This document shows positions 12,098 to 21,785 of a stretch of DNA of 64,000 bases, in pieces. Made by a program: the position numbers and the translations under genes. The notes under the pieces were generated by a model that worked only from the letters and a program-made list of their open reading frames with translations, had not been told where the DNA came from and searched no databases. Source of the stretch: Xiphophorus maculatus (lineage: Eukaryota; Chordata; Actinopteri; Cyprinodontiformes; Poeciliidae); assembly GCF_002775205.1 (NCBI RefSeq), contig NC_036447.1, positions 28,270,245-28,334,244 on the forward strand, written 5' to 3'. How positions within the stretch are numbered: position 1 is the stretch's first letter; the number at the start of each line of letters is the position of its first letter.

Positions 12098-12765
12098 TAC
12101 GGAGCCCCTAAGGGGACATGGAGAGAAAAAAAAAGGAAAGAAATCCCGACTTATTATCTCGAGATCCCGACTTATTATCTCGAGATCCCGACTTATTATC
12201 TCGAGATCCCGACTTATTATCTCGAGATCCCGACATCAGTACATAACGACCTAATCACAGTCGTTATGTAGATCTGTGGGGGTAGATATATAGATTTTTA
12301 TTTCGAGCTTGGGCTTGAGTATAAACACATTAAATCAGTGCTTGACAGCAGACATGGATTTAGTATTAGTGAGAGACATCTGAAGAGAGTTTTCAGAGCG
12401 CGGGGACTCATTCGGCGCAAGTCCTTTTCCGACTTGGCAGTTTTGGTAGAATTCATTAATAACCAGCTACAGTCCTCTGGACAGCTTCACGGTTACCGAT
12501 GGATGTACGCTAAATTGCATGTGCATGATATCCTCCTCTGGGACATCTCTGGACCGCAGAAAATGATATAAGTCGTCCTCCATAATCAATGTAGACACAC
12601 TCCCCCACGTTTACCGCATAAAAACATGCCTTTCCCCCCAAAAAAAGTAACTCGCGATTTTTCAGAAATGTCGGGATCTCGAGATAATAAGTCGGGATCT
12701 CGAGATAATAAGTCGGGATTTCTTTCCTTTTTTTTTTCTCTCCATGTCCCCTTAGGGGCTCCGTA
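12098..12765. mobile_element. Deleted DNA transposon with 6-bp target duplication and 21-bp subterminal tandem repeats
   Basis: It is flanked by CAGCTC at 12092-12097 and 12766-12771. The terminal inverted repeats start TACGGAGCCCCTAAGGGGAC and continue through a poly(A) run. They then enter tandem 21-bp units beginning ATCCCGACTTATTATC and ending TCGAG. There are four full units on the left (12143-12226) and two in inverted orientation on the right (12678-12719). Between them lies a piece of an integrase-fold transposase (12338-12571). The element stops about 430 bases before the thumpd1 start codon. It most resembles the IS3EU-type elements of fish and invertebrates, judged from the protein fragment and short target duplication. 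Confidence 0.8.
12338..12571 (+). pseudogene. Transposase fragment, IS3EU/retroviral-integrase type, truncated
   Basis: The open stretch of about 77 codons encodes FSISERHLKRVFRARGLIRR, then FSDLAVLVEFI and LHGYRWMYAKL. This pattern is a helix-turn-helix followed by the HGYRWMH-type motif that precedes the DDE integrase core in a widespread family of fish transposase-like proteins. The downstream core (catalytic Asp/Asp/Glu) is absent, so the copy cannot transpose by itself. There is no proper ATG at its beginning. Family placement is from memory. Confidence 0.7.
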
Positions 12766-12771
12766 CAGCTC

Positions 12772-13192
12772 TGACTCATACTAACTTTAATTTAAGTTTT
12801 TTCACTTTCCCCCCAGCTTACTCGGTGTCCCGTTTCCTGTTCGCCTTTTTTTTTTTTGCTTCGGTCGATGAGTCTTTTCGTCCTTCCTGACACGCCGTAG
12901 AGGACAAACCAACAAACGTGCAATGTTGTGACTCGATCCAGCTAGTTGACGGTTTTAACCTGAACACGTGCGAGAACGGAAACCCGCTCGTGTTTGATCC
13001 ATTTTTCTCACCGAACCCTAAAGATCCGGTGGGAAGCTGCGGTCCGGTTAGCCTGCGGAGCTTCAAAACCCGGAGGAGAAGAAGAACCGGAACCTTGACG
13101 GTAGCCTTGTCGGTGGAGAGCCTAGCGGAGGTTAAAAATATTTCCACCTCGCGTCTGTTGGGGGGGTTGGGAGGGGGCAGCCCGTCGATAAC
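12772..13192 (+). promoter_or_regulatory. thumpd1 promoter and 5' UTR region
   Basis: This stretch lies between the transposon and the thumpd1 start codon. It is GC- and CpG-richer than its surroundings from about 12940 on, with several CCGG and CGGAG motifs. No TATA box stands out. Its upstream border is set by the inserted element, so any older distal promoter sequence is separated by 0.7 kb of transposon. Confidence 0.5.
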
Positions 13193-15859
13193 ATGTCAGC
13201 CGCGCAGAACGAGTCGAGAAAGCGGAGCAAGAAGCGCTATGTGTCCGGTCAGCAGGGCAAGCGGTGGAAGGGCTCCCGGGAGCTGGAGGTGGGAATGCAG
13301 GGGATCCTCATCACCTGCAACATGAACGAGAGAAAGTGCACCGCGGAGGCCTTCAACCTGCTCAACGAGTACGCGGACAAGCTCTACGGACCAGAGAAGG
13401 TCAGACTGGCTGTGGTGAATCGTTTTAATTCCGTTGGCTACTAAAGAAAGCGAAACTGCACGTTCAAATGCTCGGTCCCTGTTGCGTGCTCTCCCTCTGC
13501 TGGTGAGCTAACCTCACGGCTGGCTGTTTATTCTCTCCCCCGGCTGAACCAGATCAGACTTGATTAGAAAATCCTTTAAACGGGGATCCAGTTCAGTCCC
13601 CTTTTCTATTCCCTGATGCTGCTATCGTTTCTTTTGAGGTTTTTCTACATCCTGCATGAACAAATTATAAGGTCAAATGAAATGTAATTTTACTAAATTG
13701 GTACGAAATGAATCTCAATATATATTATAAGTGTTTTTCTGTCGATTTTGATGATTATGGTTCCATTAAAAAAAATGACTGGAAAGTTGAGTGGAAGGAA
13801 AAAGTGTTCACTCTTGAAGAGTGATTTCATTTTCCAGCAGGGCTGTTCCCCTACGCCAACTGCCCAATGCGTCAAAAGCTGGTTCAGTGACCATGGTATC
13901 TGTAGCTGTGTTTACAAATGTGCACAAATCTTTGTCAATACTTTGCCAATGTTGAAAGAAAAAAAAAACATAATTTTGCTATTGCGGCGTTAACATTAAA
14001 TTAGAAATGAAATTAAAATCACATACAAGCTTGTTCATGCGCTAAGTCGCTATAAATCATGGCAGCGATGGATGTAAACAGTTACATAAGATATATTCAT
14101 AATTTAAGGCAGGGGTGTCGAACTCCAGTCCTCAAGGGCCGGTGTCCTGCAACTTTTAGATGTGCCTCTGCTGCACCACACCTGAATAGAATAATTAGGT
14201 CATTAAGGCTCTGGAGAACTGATCTACACAAGGAGGAGGTCATTAAGCCGTTTCATTCCAGTGTTTTGTACCTGTGGCACATCTAAAAACTGCAGGACAG
14301 CGGCCCTCGAGGACTGGAGTTTGACACCTGTGATTTAAGGAGATGTCGGTGTCTTATTCAGGCGTTGGAGCGACAAACTCCTTGTACTTGGGAGTGGCTG
14401 CATATGCAGCTTTTTGGGGAAATTGTAGTTAGTAATTTTACAGAAGATTTATGGCTTCAACACGTTGGAATGAGAGAGTTTTCATGAACTGTGCGATGCA
14501 GTGGTGGAGTCAGATGCACATTGTCTGAAAAACAAAAAAAAAATCAACTACTTCCTGTCTTCTTTGTGGTTTCTGCCAGTAGTGACATCCGGCTTGTTGA
14601 TCACGTGACACCTGTGAGCAACACTTTGCGAAAAAAGTGTTTCCATTTCAGTGAAGGATATTTTGCCAAAGTTTGAAAGGCCGTTTTTGTGTTTCACACA
14701 GATAAAGTAATGAATAAGACAGATTATTTCAGCCTGAACAAAGTTTCACTCTTAACTTGCAGCTTCAGAACAACAAAGGAAGCAGCAGCAGTGAGGAAGA
14801 AGAAGCCGAAGAAGAAGATGTAGACGTGGCGTTGAAGAAGGAAGTCGCACAGCTTCAGTCGTCTGCAGGCAAACGGGAGAGGCGCTTCCAGGCCCTGGAG
14901 AGCGGCGCTAACAATGTCATCTTCATCAGAACTCACAGTCTGGGTATGCTTTCTATTAACGGTGAACGTTTGTTTTATTTTAGATTTCATTAGGGTTTTT
15001 AATTAACGTTTTATTTTCCTTTTACAGAACCTGACAAATTGGTTCATCACATTCTGTCTGACCTCCACTCCACCAAGAAAAAGAAATCACGAGTGATCCT
15101 CCGGATGCTCCCAGTGAGAAGACGCCGTATAATCTGAATATATTGATTGTGGTAGAAGTTATATGAAAGATGAAGAACAATTTCTGCACAGTTTTATGTT
15201 GGATATAAAGTCTGCCGTCGTTTGTTCTTTTCGTCATTTGATTTGTTGTGTCTGATCTTTCGTTTTGTCTGCTGCAGGTAACTGGAACGTGCAAGGCGTT
15301 CCAGGAAGACATGCTGAAATACCTGACTGTCTTCTTAGAGCCCTGGTTCAAAACGCCACACAGTGCAACCTACCAGATTGCCTTCAAGGCCCGAAACAGC
15401 AGCCATAACAAGAGAGAGGAAATCATCAAATCCATCGCAGGTGCGTTCAGATCCGCCGCGGCATCTTGGAATCGGCAGTTTTCCGATTTTTAAAAACGAA
15501 AATTCTCTTTGGGTCTTTCCACCACCGCCGCCGCAGGCCTCGTTGGGAAGCTGAACCCGAAAAACAAGGTGGACCTGACGAACCCCGAACTGACGATAAT
15601 CGTGGAGGTCATCAAGGCCGTGTGCTGCGTCAGCGTGGCCAGAGACTATACGCTGTACAGGAAGTACAATGTTCAGGAAGTGGTAAAAGAGGACGCGGCC
15701 AAGACGAAAACCGACGCGAACGCGGCCGAACAGAGAGACGAGCACAACGGAGGGGAGGCGGAGAAGGACAAGGAGGAGGAAGCTGCAGAAGATGAGGAGA
15801 AAACTGGAGCACAGAACGAAGAGCAGGAGGTTCATAAGGACGAAGGTGGCGGAGAATAA
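13193..15859 (+). CDS. thumpd1: THUMP domain-containing protein 1 (complete, 319 aa)
   Basis: Five coding exons: 13193-13399, 14763-14943, 15028-15113, 15278-15440 and 15537-15859, all in phase. The N-terminus is basic (SRKRSKKRYVSG). It is followed by the family signature LQGILITCNMNERKC-type sequence (here VGMQGILITCNMNERKCTAE), an acidic Ser/Glu stretch, FQALESGANNVIFIRT, and a THUMP RNA-binding fold at about residues 155-265 (VILRMLPVTGTCKAF, FLEPWF, KVDLTNPELTIIVEVIKAVC). The C-terminal 50 residues are highly acidic with Lys. By family knowledge, THUMPD1 (yeast Tan1) is the tRNA-binding adaptor that lets the acetyltransferase NAT10 make N4-acetylcytidine in tRNA-Ser and tRNA-Leu. Length is somewhat below the human protein. 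Intron 1 carries nested transposons. Confidence 0.95.
13904..14675 (+). mobile_element. Long inverted-repeat MITE (family B) in thumpd1 intron 1, 3' end eroded
   Basis: It starts AGCTGTGTTTACAAATGTGC and matches, segment by segment, the copy at 61855-62590: a CATGGCAGCGATGGATG block, a CTTATTCAGGCGTTGGA block, GGGGAAATTGTAGT, CAACACGTTGGAATGA and AAAGTGTTTCCAT. The right terminal repeat is missing. A hAT-like MITE is inserted at 14110-14332. Confidence 0.65.
14110..14332. mobile_element. hAT MITE (CAGGGGTGTC family) with perfect 8-bp target duplication
   Basis: It begins CAGGGGTGTCGAACTCCAGT and ends ACTGGAGTTTGACACCTGTG, near-perfect inverted repeats. ATTTAAGG is present on both sides (14102-14109 and 14333-14340). 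It has no coding capacity. It is nested inside the older family B element, so it inserted later. Confidence 0.85.
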
Positions 15860-15942
15860 GAGCTCAGACTCAAAGAAATCAGCCAGTTTCTTTATGTTTA
15901 AGTGTGATTTTTTTTTTTTTTTAACTGTTAACAGTTGTGTAA

Positions 15943-16180
15943 TACGACGGAGTATTAGGGCCATTCTAAAAAATATAAATAAATTATTGTAGTATTATGA
16001 GAATATAGTCATAGTATTACAACTTATGACTTCAATCTTGCAACATTTCAACTTTATTATCATAGGATTTTATTCTCACAATACTACGACTTAATTCTCG
16101 TATGATTTTATTCTCATGATGTCTTTATTCTCTTAAATTTGTTTTAAATTGTCTTAGCATGGCCCAAATATTCCGTCGTA
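15943..16180. mobile_element. MITE with TACGACGG inverted repeats, covering the thumpd1 3' UTR
   Basis: The left end TACGACGGAGTATTAGGGCC and the right end GGCCCAAATATTCCGTCGTA are inverted repeats, with a TA step at each outer end. The interior is a patchwork of ATTCTCATANTATTACRACTT-like blocks. It begins about 85 bases after the thumpd1 stop codon and contains AATAAA at 15978-15983. Confidence 0.75.
15978..15983 (+). terminator. Candidate poly(A) signal of thumpd1, inside a transposon
   Basis: Canonical AATAAA, about 120 bases after the stop codon, within the MITE at 15943-16180. The next candidate I see is the variant ATTAAA at 16511-16516. Use of either site is inferred, not shown. Confidence 0.45.
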
Positions 16181-16734
16181 ATCAAAACGCCCTGGTTGTT
16201 AATAGTCTGAAAGATAATAATGTAACTTAATGTTTTGGGACATTTTTTTTTAGTTAATATATGAAGACAAATCACAGACTTGTAAGCAACTTCACTGATG
16301 AGGGCAAGTGTCCAGTTTCTTGCAATGAAATGTTGCACCTTTGACCCTTTTATATCTTGAATTTCAGTTTCTAATTTAGATCTTTTTACTCAAATAATTG
16401 CAAGTTGGGCCACATGACACGTAAACAGGAGGATTACATAATGGTACCTTTACAAATGTAGATTACAAGAATTACCCGTCTACCCTTTGTAGTTCTTTCT
16501 TAATTCTCAAATTAAAGTTCTGTGTTTGACTGGCTTCTTTAATGTTTTTCTTATTTTAAACTCAAAAGAAGACAAAGACAAACGCCCAGGCTTAAGTGAG
16601 ATAAGAACGTATATGGAGAAAATTAGTAGCCTTTCTTGCTAACAAGCCTAAGGTGATATTGGCATGAATGTAATCATTTAGCTGACATTGTCTGAATTCG
16701 ACAGCATTACAATTTACTTGGTTTGTCAGGGGGG

Positions 16735-18870
16735 GACTGTCAGCTTTTGCTAGTTTTCTGCCATGTTTCTAACACAGTCGGGCCGCACTGCCCCACCCAC
16801 AGGTGTAGAACTGGGGCCTGTGGGTGCACTCGAGTTGCGTTTAAAGGCGGCTCGGAAAAACATGTTGCTACATGATAGCTGATTAAACCGTTGTAACGGC
16901 TGAAAGGAAACACTTTCCGCCAGAGCCGGCACAAGCCTCCATGGGGCCCTACGCAAAATTTGGTTTTGGGGCCGTCTAGTTCTGGTAATAATGTGGACTG
17001 GCTGCAATCAGCAGTCCGACCGCTAGATCATTCACACACCTGCTATAAACTTATTGCATCTCTGGCAGTGCTGTTTACATTATATACATGTATAATATAG
17101 GATACATTTATCGACCAGTCGATTTCTGGGTGCCGATTTCCTTCATTTGGGGGGATCATGATTGGCCGATACTTACATGTGAAGCCCATCTTATCCCCTG
17201 ATCTTATCTTTGTCAGTAAAGGTTTAAAAATCAGTCTCTGTCCTCGTCTGCTCTACAGTGAGAGGTTTGACTGACAGACAGACCCACCAGATCAGGTCTG
17301 AACGTTTACAGTTAACAATATTCACCACACTGTCGCTCCAAACTCAGTGACTTTCTTGCTACATTTAGCAACATTTCAGACAAAAGAAATTCATACCAGC
17401 CAAAATCAAAATTGGCAGGTCAGGCTTTTTAAAGACCAGTAACTGGGGATCAGCCAGAAAACTGCAATCAGTGCAGCCCTACACACATATTTATGACATT
17501 TTTTTTTTTGATTAAATAAATTTCTCTTAAGCATTACTCCAATGGCTAAAAATGTTATTTATACCAGGTGAGTCTTTCTCCCCTGAGAATGTGGATTGGT
17601 ACTGGACTGATTCTGAGCCTTCAAATGATTTTAACAGAAGAAAAATAATGTTTGTTTTAGCCTCAAAATGATTTTGCTCAGCAGCAAACAGCAAATCCCC
17701 AACTACAGCTTAGAGCAGCTCATCGATGTAGCAGCCATGTAGCCTGACCTAAAAACATTCTGCTAGACAATGTCAAACATTGAGAAGTTTTAATTATTGT
17801 TATTAAACGTGATCAAACACAGGGTTTTGAAGCCAAAAATACCTCAGAAATATTCAGAGCCGACCATGAGAATCAACTCATTTAAAGTTTAAACTCAGTT
17901 TCACACAAACACAAAGACCCGAGCAGAAATGTTGGGCTGTTGAACTGAACTGTTCCAGGTCGCCATCGAGCTAATTTTCTATTGGCAGCTTTACAAATCT
18001 TTTACATTACATTACATTACATTACCAAGACACATTTTTTAAAAATTCTTTATCTTTGCATTTTTCTATTCTTCCTCTTTCTTTTCTCCCTCCCCGAAGG
18101 ATAAGTCCTTTTCTGGGACATTGTTTTGCTTACTTAACTTCTGACAGGAGCTTTGGACGTTTGGATGCTCTCTGCACGGCAGCTCATGTAACAAGCGTGC
18201 GGGACCTACCGCGGCCACCGGGGGCCCCCAAGAGCATTTTCTTTTCTTTTTATCTATAAAATAATGATTTCTACATACACTATCAAATATATATTATTGT
18301 AAAAACAAATCAGTTCATAGTGAAATGGTGTCTTTTGGATATTATAATGACAGAATTATTACTAAAAAAACCATAAAAAAAAAAAAAAGCTCCACTGAGG
18401 GGGCTCCTTAGTGGCCCTGGGGCCCTAAGCGGCTGCTTAGTTTGCTTATGCCTTAGGCCGGCCCTGCTTTCCGCCCATGCTGCCAGGGTCACGAATTCTT
18501 TGAAATACTACGACATGTGGAATAAAACTCTTAACTCTAGCAGTGAAACTAAAAATAGTTTGTCAGCAAGTCTTTCAGCTGGATAATGACCCACCCAAGC
18601 CCTAAGGCCAAATCAGCACATTGTTTACTGGCAGCATATCAACCTGCTCTCATGGCGACCTCAATCCCCTAAAGGCAAAATGCTCTCCCAGTGGCAAACA
18701 AGCCGCCTGGGCAAAGTGTTGACAGCAGGGGTAAAGAGAATTGGGATTTTGGTTTAAAAAAAACAAAAACAATTCTACTTCCTTCCTCAGGTTTTTCTCC
18801 ACATCCTCACCAGGGTTGTCGATGTGCACAGCACAGTATCTAAATTCCAGTTTGATCAGCAATTCCGCTT
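16735..18870 (+). pseudogene. Heavily decayed Tc1-like transposon, split by a later hAT insertion
   Basis: Right of the inserted element, translation with frameshifts gives FQLDNDPPKP and, further on, GDLNPLKAKC. These are decayed versions of the Tc1 motifs FQxDNDPKHT and [11 protein letters not shown], which hold catalytic residues. The left part (16735-16920) lies where the preceding portion would be. Several stop codons and indels are present. Borders are approximate. Confidence 0.45.
16921..18466. mobile_element. hAT-type element, 1.5 kb, with perfect 8-bp target duplication
   Basis: CTTTCCGC occurs at 16913-16920 and again at 18467-18474. The ends are inverted repeats: CAGAGCCGGCACAAGCC on the left, GGCCTTAGG-type sequence ending GCCGGCCCTG on the right. 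No transposase frame remains. The interior includes a (CATTA)n run at 18002-18025 and sequence near 17100-17480 resembling another dispersed repeat (ending CAGTGCAGCCCTACA). Its insertion interrupts the Tc1-like relic. Confidence 0.75.
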
Positions 18871-20379
18871 TACCCCACAAGATGGCTTTAGCGTCTCATT
18901 TCTTTTAAAAACAATACTCTGTGAGTACCTCTTGGATCTAAAGCCTATATTTTGTGCTGACAGTCTAGGTGGGCTACTGCAAAGGCTAGTTCTGGTCTAT
19001 TGAATTTAGTAAGGCTAAAAACTAACCAACTAAGCAAGCAAATTAGCAAAAAATAAAGTGTATTTTATTTATTTCTTCTCAACATCATAAATCTGTACTA
19101 GAACAATAAAAAACAACCTCTTAAGTGTAAATTGAAGAGTTTGGATTAAGTCATTATATGTGAAGTGACAATTGATAGATGAGGATGATTATGATATAAT
19201 GTCTTTTTTGACAATTTAAAAAAAAACACAAAAGCGGTCATTGGGTGCACACCCCACACACCAGTAAGTCGTGAGCAACAGTGGACAAAAATAACAATGC
19301 AGACACACATTTTCAACTAAGTGCTTCTACCACTGAGAGAAGGCAGAGGAGCTCGATTATTTCACAGAATATCTGTCTCACACTATACTGTCAGGACATA
19401 GTGGCAGTTTAGAGAAATACGTTTAAAAGAAAAATCCTTCATAAAAGTTGTTATTGTCATAATGGGGTACATATGTGTAGAAGTTTGTGGAAAGAGATTA
19501 ATTGAATACAATTTGGAACAAGGCTTTAACTTAAAATGTAGAAAAAGTGAAGCTCTGTCTGTGTGTGAATGCTTTCTGGAGGCACTCTGCTGCACAATGT
19601 CAAAAATCATCAAATTGCGACACTGTTTCATATGACAATTAACCTTAATTTTCCTAAAATCATATCTGTCTTTCTTATCGATGCAATTTCCCCATTTTCT
19701 GCGGCTGTTATGTTGAGCAGTTAGACACCTTCCCTCTGACCCGCTGTTATTGGAATATGGAAAGAGCATTCATGCTTATAGTTTATAACTCTTGCTTGAG
19801 TCATTTCCCACTCTTGTCTCTTATGTCTTGTGGCTTTTAATATTACATGCAAATAAAAATAATCAATCCAAGCATTTCCAGTCACAGTATTGCAAACATT
19901 AATATTCCATTTGACATACTGTGCAGCTCTGTTACTGTATATATGATTCAGATTTTTTTTTTTTGCTAAAACTGATGACTTATATAACATAACTATGAGG
20001 CAAACAATGTTTTTCATTGATATATTTTAGTAAAACAATTATCTCAGGAGTCTTGGAGGTGTTGGGAATTGGTGCAAAAGCATATTTCTTTTTTTTAAAT
20101 GTTGTTTTGTTTACAAGAGTTTGCAAAAGGTCATGCATCTCTTGCCCGTGTCTTATCTCTGGATCCACTCAGGTTGGAAATATGCAAAAATAAAAAAAAA
20201 TTCTTCTGTAGAATTATCCTAGTTTTCTCGTCTCAGTCTGCAGAGCCTCCCTCCAAAGGTCATCAGAAGTGATTTAGCTTTTCCTCCCTGTGGATACAGT
20301 AAAACTCCCATAATGTGTTTTTTTGTTGTTGTTGTTCATATATTCCTGCTAAAATCCACAAAATGAAATATGCAAATGG
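18871..20379. other. Gene-free AT-rich spacer with a family A fragment
   Basis: I see no credible gene. Bases 19322-19440 (GAGAAGGCAGAGGAGCTCGA...CAGAATATCTGTCTCACACTATACTGTCAGGACATA) are a 3' fragment of the TTAA-flanked family A element. The rest is AT-rich, non-repetitive sequence. Confidence 0.5.
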
Positions 20380-20780
20380 AACAGAAACCGTCTCATTTAT
20401 TAGCGGCGTGGCATAACTGCGGTCTCGGACAAATACACAAATGATGATAATTATTCATAACGAGAACCTGCGCTCTTGCTCGCATTCACACTTACTAATT
20501 TGCGCTATGTTTTCTGCTCATTACACTCGGGATGAACTGTTGCGGTGACCCACCCGTCGTTATCTCCGCCGTTTTCCTGCTACAACTCACAAATGACATT
20601 GCTGCTGGTTCTCAGGTGGCTCAGTCAGAGGGTCCGGCTGACAGGCGCGCAAGGAAAAGGAAAAGGATTTCAACCCGTCAGTGTGCATTATTAGTAAATT
20701 AGCAATTAGGCGCTGTGTCTAGCGGATATAATGGCCAACGTACAGCGATGTCTCGTAATGACAAGACCGCTCTGAGCAAA
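20380..20780. promoter_or_regulatory. Candidate conserved non-coding element
   Basis: This is a repeat-free, compositionally balanced block amid AT-rich spacer. It contains homeodomain-like cores (TAATTATTCATAA, TTAGTAAATTAGCAATTAGG), CpG-containing words and a TGACAGG motif, with no ORF or splice signals. Such texture is typical of developmental enhancers in gene deserts, but conservation cannot be judged from one sequence. Confidence 0.3.
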
Positions 20781-21439
20781 ACAAATAAATAAAGAAAAAG
20801 CGGAAAAACAACTTTAAAAAAAAACACGCTAAGAGGAAAGTGTTTATTTATTTATTTTTAGGGGAATAAAAATGTATTTTAATCAGCAGGTTTATATGTT
20901 GAGTAATGTGGGGAAAAAATAATAGGAAATCACAATATTGATATAGCAGCGAGAAAATGCGGTTGTCCACACGAGAAACTCTGATGTCAAAGTTCCCCTG
21001 AGGGTCGTTTCTAATTAAACCTCCATGGGCAGAAAAGCCCGCAGTTCTCCAAGCCAAAGGTGCTCTTCACGTGCGCGACGCTCTGCTGCACGCGATCGAA
21101 CGCTCGTTTAGGTTTAAATGTCACGATCCTGTGAAGCGATCACATCCACGGGCGCACGAGCACAGATCCAGTCCCAGGGGTCAGGATTAGCATCCACTGG
21201 TGTGTGACTCCATATCTGACCTTTATGAGCAGCTAAGTAGAGCTCTCTGGGGTCTCATTTGTTTCACCTCGACCAAACAATGGCGTCGGCCCCCTCACAG
21301 CTCTAGCGCGCGCTCTCTCTTTCTCTCAGTGCTGAACACGGTGTTGTCATAAGTTAATACATTTTGTTTAATAAAATCTATTTAAGAAAATAAATAAACT
21401 GGATTTTTTTTTGATCAAACGTTTTGGTGCTAGGATGCG

Positions 21440-21463
21440 GTGTGTGTGTGTGTGTGTGTGTGT
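21440..21463. repeat. (TG)12 microsatellite
   Basis: Uninterrupted TG dinucleotides, 24 bases. Confidence 0.95.
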
Positions 21464-21489
21464 TTGGTTTGTTTTTTTGGCCGTATCAA

Positions 21490-21785
21490 AATGGGTTTAT
21501 TTCGCAAAACTGCAACGGAAACACTTTTCCCGTGTCACACTGGTCACATGATCAACAACCGGATGTTGCCATTGGCGCAAAGAAGATGCCAGGAAGTAGT
21601 TGTGCCTCATCTTTAAAAAACAAACAAACAACAATTTACTTATAGTGTGAACAAACTTATTCAAGTGTGATTTTAATCGCGTTTTCTTATTTAATGGAAA
21701 TGTCGCAATTGCAAAACTGTGTTTGTTTGACAATAGTAGAATATTGAAACAGTTTTTCACACTTTGTTACTGGAAACACAGCTAC
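21490..21785 (-). mobile_element. Family B MITE fragment, reverse orientation
   Basis: It ends TACTGGAAACACAGCTAC, the inverse of the family B terminus. It also contains inverted matches to the family's AAAGTGTTTCC and GATCACGTGA-region blocks and a CGCAATTGC block. Internally deleted compared with the copy at 61855-62590. Confidence 0.55.

Noticed and set aside
12838..13147. Minus-strand open frame upstream of thumpd1
   Set aside because: Overlaps the CpG-rich thumpd1 5' region and has no motif or conserved feature.
15466..15795. 109-codon plus-strand frame over the last thumpd1 exon
   Set aside because: Out-of-frame shadow of thumpd1; charged composition mirrors the acidic repeat in the true frame.
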